This document shows positions 36,601 through 48,300 of a stretch of DNA of 64,000 nt, piece after piece. A program made the position numbers and the translations under genes. The stretch's first letter is position 1. The number at the start of each line of letters is the position of its first letter. The notes under the pieces are model-generated. The model searched no databases. It was not told the DNA's origin and saw nothing but the letters and a program-made list of their open reading frames with translations. The DNA lies in assembly GCA_022432975.1 (NCBI GenBank), contig CM039509.1, positions 420,482 through 484,481 of the forward strand, written 5' to 3'. The stretch comes from Begonia masoniana (taxonomy: Eukaryota; Streptophyta; Magnoliopsida; Cucurbitales; Begoniaceae).

Positions 36601-38534
36601 TCAATAGCCAACCTAAAATCCAGCAAACAGAATCGGCCCCCTTTGATGCCAAATTCCGGTTTTTTCCAATCTCACTTCCAATTCTTCATCGAACCCCTCA
36701 AACAACCTAAACTCATCTATTCAACAACTAAACCCTCAAATTTGGAAAGAAATCTAACACTTAAACTCAATTTTCGGAGGTCACACTTAGGGTTTACACA
36801 AACCCTCCAAAAACTCATCAAAACTCCCACTAAACACTTAAAATCAACCCCTTAAGGTATAAAACTAAAAACCCCACTAAACTTACCTCAAAATCCCTTG
36901 GAAACTCTTGCTGAAATGAAGATTTGGAGGGCTTCAATGGCGCTGCAAGGAATCGTGAAAAGCTAGGGGAAGAAGATGACTAACTTTACAAATTTGACCT
37001 TTTTAACTAATACTTTTTCTCTTTTATTTTAATCCTTTATCTCTTTTATTTTAATCCTTTAAAATTACATTTAAATTACCATTCAACCCCTACTTTTCAT
37101 CTTCAAGTCTCCAACGTGAAACATCCTTTAATTCCTACTTTTCATTCATTTAATTTCATTTAACTTCATTTGAATTTCAACACCAATTTCTATTGGTTAA
37201 AATATTTGACTTTTCAAACTCTCTTATCTTCTTCCAATCTCTAACGTGCCATCATTCTTAAATCCCTCATTTCCATTCACTTTTCAACACAAACTCTTCT
37301 TTCCTATTGATAGTTAAATACTTTTGACTTTTCAACTTGTTTTGGTTTGAATTGTCAACTTCTCCACTTCTCTTTTCTCTTCTATTACACTTCCATGCAC
37401 ATCACTAATCTTGAATAATTAAACTCTCCTAACACGTCTAATCTAAGGCTACGCACGCTATAGAAATTTTTCGGGTGTTACATTTGACTTTATAGGAACG
37501 TTTTCGGTTATTTGGCTCTATTACAAGATTGTCATTTCTTCGGACACAGCGCCGAATAAAAGTGCATCATGGAATTATTTTAGTTTCTTTATGCAAAAGT
37601 GGGCATTGTAAGCATTTTAAGAGTTATCTTTTCTTTTGGGTCATTTTCCATTGGATAGAAATACTTAAATCCTAAATCTTAAAATTCTAAGTGTATCATT
37701 GGTTCGTTTTATTGAGAATATTTGAGCTTCCTTTCTGCTGTATTTTCTACAGTGTTTTAATAAAATTGTTTACACACAACACACAGACACACACTAGTTT
37801 TCCCTAGCGATAATCTAGAAAATTACCTTTTCTATTTTAGCTTCCCAATGCCTTAAAAGTAATATCAATAGTCATCTTTTCAGGTGGCTTTTCGTGCAAA
37901 GGTTGGAAAGAGATATCAGATTCCTCACAAAGGGATAATTCCAGAAGAATTTGGAGTGGTATATAGTCAGTCACCTCGTACATTTTGTTTGAAAAGCTTG
38001 TTCAGGTTCTCAAGTTCTGGAGGCTTCCCTTACCCTATGCTGAGCAAATTCTTCTGCTGTTGTTTCTTCTGCAGATTGCTAGATACAAAGGACAAGGGAG
38101 GCTTGCTGAGCCTGGTTTTCAGAACCCTCGATGGGTTGATGGTGAACTTGTTATTCTTGATGGGAAGGTTCATTTTTACCACAGATATTTACTGTACTCT
38201 TGTATCTCTTTTAATGTGTGTTAATATAATCGATGTAGATGGAAGCCAGAGTAGAGCCTATGAAAGACAAAATGAGAGCATAGGGAAATTAGAAAGAACA
38301 AAGAGATGCAAGAGAACAATTTAGGTTGAGATAGAATATATGGAGAGAGATAATAATTGGGAGAAACAATTAAATATCAGTAACCAATAATCATCGAAGT
38401 TTATCCATATTGTTCATCAACAATTCTCTGTATTTTTGCAGTATATTAAAGGTGGACCAGTTGTTGGATTTGTGTATTGGGCGCCTGAATTTCATTTCTT
38501 GGTGTTCTTCAATCGGCTGAAGCTTCCACAGTAG
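21664..38534 (+). CDS. EX1: EXECUTER1, chloroplast singlet-oxygen sensor
   Basis: EX1 sits in chloroplast grana margins, senses singlet oxygen and is degraded by FtsH to start retrograde signalling (established in Arabidopsis). Eleven exons, 21664-22095, 22655-22771, 22872-22937, 23474-23580, 23882-23963, 28284-29045, 29216-29339, 33960-34129, 37884-37958, 38075-38167 and 38443-38534 (last exon start 38442 or 38443 by eye), give 706 residues; Arabidopsis EX1 has 684. There is a Ser/Pro-rich transit peptide (about 1-45), then [20 protein letters not shown]. Two UVR-like helices follow ([20 protein letters not shown] and [19 protein letters not shown]), then an acidic middle with a Glu run, and the SOR/DUF3506 C-terminal domain ([52 protein letters not shown]). 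The Trp oxidised by singlet oxygen in Arabidopsis (W643) is conserved at about residue 665 (38132-38134). Introns 5, 7 and 8 carry transposons. No frame damage is seen. Confidence 0.95.
24315..24559 (+). pseudogene. Gypsy gag N-terminal fragment
   Basis: Charged coiled-coil-like sequence ([20 protein letters not shown]) directly after the PBS, as usual for Gypsy gag. It stops at 24559 and is followed by a GC-rich leader-like stretch without coding signal. Confidence 0.55.
25120..26133 (+). pseudogene. Gypsy gag / nucleocapsid relic
   Basis: Two overlapping frames carry the gag domain ([20 protein letters not shown], a shifted part, then [38 protein letters not shown]) and a CCHC knuckle [14 protein letters not shown]. 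Frameshifts near 25395 and 25570 make it non-functional. Confidence 0.8.
26577..26879 (+). pseudogene. Gypsy protease-region relic
   Basis: The sequence reads like the retropepsin region of Gypsy polyproteins ([14 protein letters not shown], then [10 protein letters not shown]) with the catalytic Asp-Ser-Gly-like triad degraded to NSNST. It ends in a stop, and the 3' LTR follows about 110 bp later. Confidence 0.6.
27235..28283. other. Right part of EX1 intron 5
   Basis: AT-rich intron sequence right of the Gypsy element. No coding signal or repeat boundary was recognised. The acceptor before exon 6 is TTTATCAG. Confidence 0.5.
30170..30360 (+). mobile_element. LINE (L1-type) reverse-transcriptase relic in EX1 intron 7
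   Basis: One frame reads [19 protein letters not shown] followed by a degenerate hydrophobic block. This matches the plant LINE RT segment usually written W..R.LS.GGR..LI. Stops and frameshifts follow. Only this short piece could be supported. Confidence 0.6.
30400..32600 (+). mobile_element. Degenerate Ty3/Gypsy relic in EX1 intron 7
   Basis: In order on the plus strand: RNase H ([19 protein letters not shown], about 30930-31020), a DAFSRCP linker (about 31105), integrase zinc-binding-like text with [12 protein letters not shown] (about 31335), the integrase end [13 protein letters not shown] (about 31720) with PQTDEQPKV, and a post-integrase domain [17 protein letters not shown] ... [10 protein letters not shown] (32100-32250). 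Many stops. Related sequences at about 30418-30535 and 32415-32530 may be eroded LTRs. Confidence 0.8.
32600..33959. other. Remainder of EX1 intron 7
   Basis: AT-rich DNA with poly-T tracts and no recognisable coding or boundary signal. It ends with the acceptor ACTTGACAG of exon 8. Confidence 0.5.
34913..37482. mobile_element. 2.57-kb solo-LTR-like insertion in EX1 intron 8
   Basis: Flanked by the 5-bp repeat TTTGA (34908-34912 and 37483-37487). The ends are TGTAACGCCCCC and CGGGTGTTACA, so TG...CA with a short inverted terminal repeat. It resembles the 10687-16845 element in its ends (TGTAAC(A/G)CCC ... TTACA). It contains a tandem array at 35690-36080 and no gag or pol. A solo LTR of a Gypsy family with long LTRs is the simplest reading. 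Confidence 0.82.
35690..36080. repeat. Tandem repeat, about 95 bp, inside the solo-LTR-like insertion
   Basis: Four units, each with two half-units, one with GCAGGTACCACCTTAACG and one with GCAGGTGCTACCCTAACG followed by GCGACTGGGTGACTC. Each unit is therefore itself an imperfect duplicate of about 47 bp. Confidence 0.85.
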
Positions 38535-39700
38535 ATTTTCATTTGCTGAAGCTTGTTAATTATATATCAACTATTAGGTATATTCCCTCGTTAATTTCCA
38601 TTCATCTTAAGAAGCTTAACATAATTTCCATTAAGTAAACATCTATCATGGAAATGACTTTGATGATAGCTTATTACTATTCTTTGACATTTAGTTCTGT
38701 AGTAAAGTGTATTAGTAGTGAGTTGTGAATTACTTTCATTTTTTCTTCAAGGTTTCATTCGCTAATAAATATGCTCAATGGGTTGGAGGGAGACTGACTA
38801 TAATATTTAAAGAGTCTTCCTTGAAGCTCTGAGAAGAGTGAACTAGAAGTTTATGATGGGATTGAACTTGGCTTTACAGAGGACGTGTATGAAGAGTTTG
38901 GGTGGAAACTGACTTGTAGATATCTTATTCTCTGGTTCGTTTTTGTTTTGGCTTGATTTATTTGGCCTCTCTTTTTTATTTACTTTCCAATCTTTCCTCT
39001 CGTAGGAACTTTTGTTTGACTTTGTATTCCATTCTTAACATTCATTGATAAAAGAAACTATCATAAATGGGTTCTTTTTTTGTTTAATCAAGCAGCAAGA
39101 TGCTCATTAGTCAAAATCTTACCTAGTACTATTAATATTAGATATGGCTTCTAAAAGAGTCTAATCCAAAGGAAAATTGAGGGAGGGGATTAGGAAGGAG
39201 CCAACTGTCTGCTGTTCATAGACTAAGAATATTTTTGGTTTTCATTTTATGGTTCTTATGTTTTTGTCCATTGTTGGGGCTTTAACACTATGCATGAAAC
39301 GTGCATCTCTCTGACCATATTTATTGTTATGCAGACCGAAAAAGTTATGAGAACGAAGCAATCGTCGCCTGCCTGAGTAGATCAGCTCCAAACTTGACCG
39401 CTTGTAAGTAAATTAAGTGACTCAAAACTGAATAATTTGAAGCCTTTACTTTTTGGTGCATTTGTCCAACTATTTGTGTATACAAGTCTCTTGCCATATT
39501 CCAACTTAACTCCAAATGATCGAGTTTCAATTCTTTTATTTTTCATGGTCGTAACTCCCATGGTAGTTCTAGCTTTCTCATTCACCTGTCATTGAAATAA
39601 AATTAAAGAATTGCATTGATCTTTATACAATTTCTAGCATATCAATTTATTCTAAGTCTAAGATCTCACTTTTAGATGCCAAGTTTAATATAAACTGACA
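38535..39700. other. EX1 3' flank
   Basis: Contains the EX1 3' UTR and AT-rich intergenic DNA. A short stretch near 38840-38920 reads as an open peptide on the plus strand, but I could not relate it to any family or to a splice join with EX1. Confidence 0.45.
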
Positions 39701-40350
39701 GCATCTTAAGAAGATTAATCACGAGCGGATGAGGTCGTCTTTCTCGCTTTGACAATCTGTAAGTCTTAACTCGTCCTTGGCCGGTTGTTTTTGGGAATGT
39801 GTCCGACAAGAGTAATTTCCAAAATTAATCAGGAAAGATTTTATAACTGTGAGACACCTTTGTTTATGTATCATGGGAGTTTTTGAGGGTGTTTCAAGAA
39901 AAGAAAGCCACCCGTGGAGCTGTAAAAGGATGTTGTAAATAGAGAAAGTGAGCATACTAGGTGAATTAGTCAATGACAACCATAATACAATCTTTGCCTC
40001 TTGATCGTCCATAGCAATTGTGGCTCCAAGGTCGTTCTGGAACAGGTAATTGCTGGATTGACAAACATCGCACTCAGAGAATTGCAGCAGTGATATGTCT
40101 ATTGTCTAGACATATATGGCCAACAACATGGGAGATGCAAATGGGTTGTTTCTTGGTGGAACAATGCCAATGTAACATTTCAAACACGAGTTTATTGCGC
40201 ATATGGGCATCGATAAGGACAACTTCGAAAGGGTTGTGCTCCTTCAAGTCAAATCGAAGTCCTGATGGTGTGGAAAAATATGGTGAAATTCATCAAGAAT
40301 TTCAAGAATCTCTGTGGTGATTGGTGGTGTTTAGCCTATATAATTGTTTG
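39700..40350 (-). mobile_element. Ty3/Gypsy integrase relic
   Basis: On the minus strand, with frameshifts: an integrase linker with LPVPERPW (about 40040-40020), then RGKDCIMVVID (about 40000-39965) leading into the YAHF-type block at the start of the Gypsy integrase core. Several stops break it. No LTRs were found next to it. Confidence 0.6.
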
Positions 40351-40823
40351 AAGTTGATCAAGACTGCCATAATGGCATTTTAGGAGTCGCTTCCCAACTT
40401 GTCTTCCTTGGATTAATTAGACAAAACCAAAAACTTGATTTGATTTTTTTTTATTTTTTTGCGTTTTTTTCCACAGACTCGGGGTCATCAATAGTTCCTT
40501 TCGGCCCACGGCACATCGCCTGAAGCTGACAGAATATTATCGGAATCCGGTGACTTTTTGTCTAAATCCGCCGGAACAACACGTACTGACTTTTCTTCTT
40601 TTTTATTATTTATTTTAAATGTTACACTTGTTAAAAAGCTTGACATTACCCTAGTTTTTATAACATAGTTGGAAAAGTGATTGAATCTAGAACTGGTAGT
40701 TTAGAGAAAGATTAGAAGAAGGCACAAACAAATAGTGGTGGACTAGACTTAGACTGGGGCTCTCCTCAATTATCATAATTCTTCTTCTTCGTAATGACAA
40801 TTCTGGTTCTCCATGCTTTAAGA
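40351..40823. other. Intergenic / 3' flank of the gamma-glutamyl peptidase gene
   Basis: AT-rich sequence with no gene signal. It should include the 3' UTR of the minus-strand gene ending at 40824. Confidence 0.5.
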
Positions 40824-42158
40824 TCATAGCCTCCTCTTGAGAAACTCAATGCATATCTTTTTCCATGCCTCCCTATCTGCCTCTCCTTCTTCCACCTTCT
40901 CCTTCAACACCTGTCCATCAGCATCCTACACCAAATTCAATTCCAATACCATAAAACTACGCTAAATGAAAGCTTGTTCTTATTGGATTTGTGGTAATTA
41001 TAAGATGAATGGACGATCAATCGTGTACGGTTGTACGTACCGTGATGTAGGTACGATGAACAAGCCGATCAATCAGGTGGAGGAGAATGTCCTTGGTGTA
41101 TTCAGGGTGGCCCTGGATTCCCATCATGTGGTCCCCCAATGTAAACATTTCGATTCCGGTCTTTTCGGACCATCCGATCACCTCAGCCGCGGCAGGGAGT
41201 TCCCGGACCTCGTCTCGGTGGCATTCGATCACCGAGAGTGCTGATGGGATTTTGAGAGACGAGAAGAGCTTTGATGATCGCGACAAGTTTACGGTTGTGA
41301 TGCCTATGTCCCACCCGGAGATGGCTCTCCCTGTTTTTCCTCCCAAAGCACGACTCAATATCTGAGCATACACAACGTCCACCATAACATGCAAAAAGCA
41401 AGCAGGTTTAAGGTTAGATATTAATGGACGGTTCATTAAACAACACATGATAAAACAATAAAGTTTGAACACCATACTAATGATTTTCTATTGTTTTTTT
41501 CCCAAACTATTCATTCAATCACTTTATATTCCGTTCTAAATTTATCAAACGATGAATTCCTGTATTCGAGCAGACCACGCCGACTTTTAGCAGAAAAAAT
41601 AGTTTCATACCCATTTGGGCTCACACAAAAAGCACAGAAAAACGTACGGATGGCTGGACCCCCTGTGGTAGGCCATACGCCAACCATTTTTTTGCGTGAC
41701 ACGCATCAGTCTGTTTTTAGATTTATTGTTCTTCAAAATTAAGAGTAGGCGAGATAGCTAACAGCACAGGGGTGGTGCATTTTTGTTGATCGATGATGAT
41801 GATGGGTGAAGAAATGAGAAATGGAGAGAAGGAAGAAGAAGACCTGGTGTCCGAAGCAGATCCCCAGCACTTTCTTCTTCATGGCGTTGAGTTTGATCAA
41901 CAGATTCATGAGCTTGCAGATCCAAACGTCGTCTCCATGAGCGTCGTTGCAGCTCCCCGTTATCACGTATCCTTCGATGCTGTTCAGTTCCTCTTCCCCC
42001 GGAAACTCCCCGGCCGCCACCCGATAAACCTCCCACTCCTCGTCTTCTCCGGCCAGCATTCTAACGAACACACCGAAATACCCTCCGTACTTCTTCCGCA
42101 CATACTCCGACTCCTCCGCGCAGAGAAGCACGGCGAATCTCCTCTTCCTTCCGCCCAT
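40824..42158 (-). CDS. GGP: Gamma-glutamyl peptidase-type class I glutamine amidotransferase
   Basis: Plant gamma-glutamyl peptidases are cytosolic class I amidotransferase-like enzymes. They remove glutamate from glutathione conjugates, and in Brassicales GGP1 acts in glucosinolate synthesis (established). Three exons, 42158-41844, 41361-41041 and 40925-40824, give 245 residues (GGP1 is about 250). The nucleophile elbow GICFGHQ places the catalytic Cys at about 101, and IQGHPEY gives His about 190 and Glu about 192. Other landmarks are GYVITGSCNDAHGDD and SVIECHRDEV. The start MGGRKRRFAVLLCAE fits family N-termini and is the first ATG after a stop. There is no transit peptide. Borders are GT-AG and in phase. 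The natural substrate in a non-Brassicales plant is not predictable from sequence. Confidence 0.9.
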
Positions 42159-45100
42159 CGACCACTCTATCAGACTCAGAATGGCTCTAGAGAGAGAGAG
42201 AAGCGATGGAGCCCGTTCTTCTGCGAGTAGAAGTGGACGTGTTTAAAAGGACTCCAATTTCCCAAAAAAGATACGCTTTCTAACTTATTTACCATACTGA
42301 CATTTTCCCTTATCCTAACTTATCAAACTTTATTCCCAAATTAAATATTTGATTTTTACGATTGAACCCTAATTGTCAATCGATTAAATCAATTTAACCT
42401 AATTAATAAATTAATTTAATTTGTTTTTTACAATTTTCAAATTAAAAATTAAAATAAAAATAATTTTTCAAATTAAAAAAAATAAAATAAATTTTTAGTT
42501 TCGTTACACTTCTCTTTCACCATTTTAGGCAAATAATTACATGCAAATAATAAAGGTATTGAGAGTGTAGTTATAGGGTTTGGTAGTGGGTTTTACTTCA
42601 ACTTTAATAAATATGTAGGTCAATCCAACTCCTCCTCTGTCTCCTTTGAATGATTCGGCATTATTTATACATATTGCCTTTAAACAATGCTATCTTCTTC
42701 AAAACTAGTGATTCCCTCTTAGGGTGGATAAAATCGGACTAGAACTACGATTTTAACTGAACTAACTAGTGATTCGGTGTTGATTCAAGTCTGTTCTACT
42801 CACTCAGTTCTGATTCTGATGGAATTTACAGTTCTGATTCTGGTTAAGGGTCCATGAAATCGTGGCCCACAGTTCAGTTCTGTAGTAGAACCGGACCGAG
42901 CCCACCCCTACTTACTATATCTCCTAATTTAAGAGACACTTTTCTTCTTCAAAACACGAAAAAATATCACGAGACCAAATATATCTACTAACAGAAGAAG
43001 AATCATGGAATAAGGCTAAAGAACTAATCCATAAAATTTGATCGAGCATATTAGTAAGTCAAGTAGAAGAGAAGGTCATGGTATGAGCCTGCCCAAAACA
43101 CATTATTCTAGATTGTCCGCTCTTAACACCTATATATTTAATGTGAAAAGGGTAATGATAAACTTACACTCTAATTTTATACTGTAATTTTACTTTATGA
43201 CATAACGCTCATTTATTGGTGCAATCATTATCTTATAATTTATTTTAACAATTACATCAATTAATGAGTGTCACGTAAAAAACATATCAAAAATTAAGAT
43301 TATAATACATAATTAAAAATAAACCTAGCATTATTCTTGTTGAAATGACATAAGTTGCTGTTTACTGATAGAGACGTGAATGCTTGTTGTGACCCCTACC
43401 AAAGTTGATGTCTAATGGTTTTGTATTGTTGCTAAATAATAACACATTGTTAATAATTATAAGTGCTCTTCAAATCGCTTTCTCACGAGGATCCCACTCT
43501 TTAACTTTGCTTGTTAGACAACACCCAACGTGGTGGGAAACCTTACCAATTAGGACTGCAATAAACTTGAACACATATTTCTTATAATAATGGAATTTAA
43601 TTAATAATTTTACATTCCTAACTTTATTTTTATCATGTGTGTCTCCTTAATTATTTAAATTTGTTTTTTTATTATTATTATCATGGTCATTCACCTTTTT
43701 GCAGATGAAAAAGCCAACTCTAATTTAATTTTTTTTTAATTATTTAAAATTTATGTCATTGAGTACACTAACTAATAAATGTCATTCAAGAAGATTTTGA
43801 CATTAGATATAATAATTTATTTTATTTTATTTTTGTAATTTGTACGATACGAGGAAGGCAACGTGTCCCAAATGAGACGAAAAGTAGAAAAAAGGAAGCA
43901 AGAGAAGAGCCACTAATTTTCAAGCACATTGAACATGATCGTGGTGGAAGGTTGGGCTGGCCCTCAAATAGAACTTCTTAATCAGTATAATGTGTCTCCT
44001 TTAATGTGAAAATATATGGTTGGATCATCTTAATTGTGTCGACCAATTATCGACCCCAAAAAAACCCTTAAAAATGGGTTGGACAAATAGTCTAAACCCA
44101 GTGTAACACCCAGATTTTATCATGTAATTCATCATTATCCTTCCCACTTAGAATTGTCAAAGTTTTACTAATCCATCTTTGACCTTTCAAAGGCGACATC
44201 TAATTAATTCTTCAAATTTTGACCCGTTTTCAACCTTATCATTTTCTCATTTCTTTTTCACTTTCTTTTTCTTCTTCTTTGCTTTTCATACTACTTCCAC
44301 GCTGAAAACGTCAACCTATACATTCACCATAACTCTGGTCAAACTTTGACTTTAGTAAAAAAAAAGTTTGACTTGTTAAACTTTTATCAAAATTTCTTCC
44401 CTTATTCAATTTAATCTTCTTTATTTAATATTTTAGCTACTATCACTTAAATAGCTATTGTGGATAAAGAAACTGAGTTTGGTTGTTCCGAAGATGGACT
44501 TTAAAGAAAGCTATTCAAATTCTCCTAGAGCGAGTTGGTCCTCTAAATAAGTGGGCTCCTAAAGTTGTACATTCTCATCCTAGAGTTATGACCCCAATAG
44601 CTCAGCGCCACTTAAAGTAAAGAAAAAGCATAAAGATAGCATGTTTTTTAAAAAAAAATGCACGCATAGCATATGCATTATATTTATTTTCATTTAAATG
44701 AGTTTTGCAGTGTAGGTGAAGACGTCATTCGTGAAAACTTTGATGCACAACAGGATGACAGAGGCAGCTGATGGAAAGCATTCGTGATGCGGACTTGTGG
44801 TGCTAGGCGAATTTGACCGGTGGACACGTTTTGGTATACAAAGTGTAAAGATAAATAGAATTTTTGTATTAATGGTGGAGTTTAAGTTTGGTACAATGGG
44901 TTTGTATGAAAACTACATTTTAAGTGATAGATTGTGTTATTGAATTGATGAGTTTTGTGGTGAGTTTGGTTGAAAATATATATATATATATATCCCTCTC
45001 TCTCTTATCGTTTTTAAACATTTCTTCTGCAATTTCGAATGTTTTTTTTTAATCATGCAGAGTTTTAAACGAATGGAGTCAAATATCGTTTCATTCATTT

Positions 45101-45334
45101 TACGAGCTATTCAGAAATGTTTCATTTTAACGAAAACAAAGTATAGAAAAGGTTGTGATACCCTGAACCCAAAATCCTAAACTCTATCGAATTGATTAGT
45201 TTTCATTTTGATCTTCACAAGTTCGTTTTTTTTTTTCAAAATATATTGAAATATGAAAAGATGAAGTTTGAATATATGAGCTAAGAGTAAAAAACACAAG
45301 GAACAGAAGATAGAGAGAGAGAGAGAGAGAGAGA
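42159..45334. other. Gene-free intergenic region
   Basis: Divided roughly into the promoter of the GGP gene (42159-42500, GA-rich next to the ATG), AT-rich DNA, and older repeat-like DNA. An isolated TGTAACACCC word at 44103 resembles the LTR starts seen elsewhere, but no matching end or target duplication was found. A (TA)n run lies near 44975-44992, and a (GA)n run lies at 45313-45334 just outside the ALDH6B2 stop. No ORF with family features was seen. Confidence 0.5.
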
Positions 45335-48300
45335 CTATTTTTGAGAACTAGAAGTTGGCATTGCAAGGTTGACTCCACTTCCATCGGGCAGGTCTTTCCA
45401 TTGTTGGGTCACTGTTTTGATCTGTGTGTAAAAATTAACACCAGCTTTGCCTGCATTTTCCAATATAACATCTCCATGGTTGAGTGGATATTGCTCTGAG
45501 AAAGCTATATAACAAATGGAAGTTTAAAAAAAGGGAAGTTAACCATAGAAGTTGAGGTCCCCAGCAAAAGATGATTTGGAGCCAGTGAACGAGAAAAACG
45601 GCAATGGCACTGGAATCGGAACGTTGATCCCGACCTGATTCAAAACCAGCAAAACTTAATTCACTCATCAAAGTGTAGATGCATTTGTTTGAAGCGCATT
45701 TATCGATAGTTTTGAGATGTTGTACAAGTTATCTTAGTTTTTTTACCTGTCCAGCCTCAATCTCAGTCTGGAACTTCCTTGCAGCTACACCAGATGTAGT
45801 GAATATTGCAGCTCCGTTTCCATATCTATCACAAATTTCTTTTGCACCATAATCACACAAAAATAACATTAAAAAATAAGAACAGAGGCAGCAATTACTT
45901 GTTTCTGTTGACGATGCTTATGGCTTCGTCTAGGCTTTCTGCCTGACAAACAAAATAAGAATGTTATAAAATTTGTGAAATGTGACGAGCCTGACAAGGA
46001 AAATCATATGGGATAAGCAATGAGACCACCTGCATGCAAAGAAGAACTGGGCCAAAAATCTCCTCCTGAATTTGAAAGCATGAATAGTGGTTTAAGTATG
46101 CTCAAAGCATTTTTGAATATGATGCAATAAGGAGTGGAGATGGGTAAGGGACAGAAAAGCATATACTTTGTAGCACTCCATGTTTTCTGCAACCTCTGAT
46201 AAGATAGTAGGGCCTATGAAATTGCCATGTTCATATCCAGGAACCTGTTTGGGATCAGAAATCATTGATAAGTACAGCAGTCTCTAAATGATTACTGAAA
46301 ATATTTGTTAGCAAGGAACCAAAAATTGTGAAATTCGAAGAAAAACTACGAATAAAAAATGTCGCATCGTGCTAGATACATCTTACTATTTTTGAGTTGT
46401 CATTTATTTCAATAAAATGGAATGAAAAAGAGGTCTATAATCGACAAAGAACTGTAGCCCTTAAACATTGATTGCCAGATACTACAAAAACATGTGAAAT
46501 TGTAAAATTGGTAATGATAAAGTTTCAAATCAAAGAAGCCGAACAATAAGACAAGAAAAATACCACAATACTTCTCCCGTCAAGCAGCATCCTTGCTCCA
46601 CTTTGGACACCAGATTCAATTAATCTGCAGATTCTTTCTTTTGCCTGTAAGTTTGCAAATGTTTCACACAAACTTCATTGACTAAGAAAGATCAATATAT
46701 TGACAATGAAATTGAAAAACAAAACATAGCACTTGAGAAATATTGCAGAAATAACCAAAATTCAGAGAATTATACCGAACCCATTTTTTATTCAAATTTA
46801 AAAGTTTTTGCAGAAGATAACACGACATACCTGTTTGCTAATTACTGGACCAAGATCGGCATCAGATTCCATTCCAGAGTTTACCTTCAAAGCATTGGCT
46901 CGTTCCACAAGTTTTTTCTCCCTATTAAAGATTAAAATTAAAAAATAAAAATAAATAACTCCTGCAATGTGAACAATTTTACAGACTACCATGCTGAATC
47001 TAGATCTTATATCAATGCGGTAGGAATAGTTTGCAAGCATAAAACACGCTCAAAATATTCAAGGTGCACTTATTACCAAATGGTCGAGAAACGATTTAGC
47101 CCTTAGTATGATACCTTCTACAACAGGATGTCCACACTTGACAAACAGCGACCATTTAAAATAATTGGCATTTTGGAAGTCATTTTTTTAACAGTTTTAG
47201 AAACATAATTATGAAACAATGGAGTTAACAAATAACAGGTAGAACGTAGAGAAACTAAGATATAATACCATGCCTCTGAGCCACCAACAAATAAAGCCGT
47301 GCTAAGTGCCATGCATCTTTGTCCTGCAGCACCAAAACCAGCAGCGACTAAAGAATTCAGAGTAGCGTCTACACTTGCGTCAGGCATTACAATAGCATGA
47401 TTCTTGGCCCCCATATTAGACTGCAAAAGATAAAAACTAGGTAGTTGATATATTTATCATTATGACTAGCATAAAATGAATAGTCATTAGAAATAGATAA
47501 TTGTTAATTTTTTACGATGAAATTCACTTGCCTGAACTCGTTTTCCTTTAGCTGATGCTCTTGAATAAATGTGCATTCCCGCCTTTAAACATGAATTTCA
47601 GTTAGGACAATAGCTAATGAAACCACAAGTACAAAATTGAGGCGAAAGACATTGAAGACAAACTGTTGTGAGCAGTCATTTTTCAGACTTCATAGTTTAT
47701 CAGGAAACAGAAAATAGAACCTAAAAGAGCAGCATTTTTTGTAACTAAAGATGAGTTTTCAAATAGTAAACAGATGCTCATATGATTTCTAATAGGTGTA
47801 TACGTCATGCACAAAAAGAACAAAAATAAGGATATGCAGATAATAAAATGACTGAAAAAAAGAAGAAAATATCAGAAAAAAATGGGAGCAATTTTGTAAA
47901 TGAGCACCCCAAAACTTTTTCTTCTAAGAAAAAGCAAAATATATCATTGCAGAAGTTACTAAAGAGTGGATAAGAATTCATCTTAGTTAAAAAAGAGAAT
48001 AAAAACTCGACATCCTTAACAAATGCCTTCCAATCAGAAATGGGAAAAAACTAATGGGTAATCTCTAAAATACATGGTGAATTACGACCATCCAAACCAT
48101 GTAAGATTTTCACTCTCACCACAAGTAGATTATAAAATCCCACAAAAAACAAAGAGGAAAAAAATTATTATTTGTGTATTGCTTAATTTTAAGCAGCTTA
48201 AAAATTCTTGCTAATTTTTTTATGCCATGAGAAAAGAGTACTTCTTGGAGATTTTCCTTTTCTATATAGATCTTTTATTATTCAATATAAGTTTCAGTTT

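Noticed and set aside
38840..38920. Short acidic open stretch downstream of EX1 as an extra exon
   Set aside because: EX1 already ends at the conserved C-terminus, and no splice join or family match supports the stretch.
41017..41475. Plus- and minus-strand frames reading through the GGP intron
   Set aside because: They only extend exon 2 into intron 1; the spliced join at 41844/41361 gives the conserved amidotransferase sequence.
44103..45170. TGTAACACCC word as the start of a third LTR of the 10687 type
   Set aside because: No matching TTACA end with a 5-bp duplication could be found downstream; the similarity is one short word.
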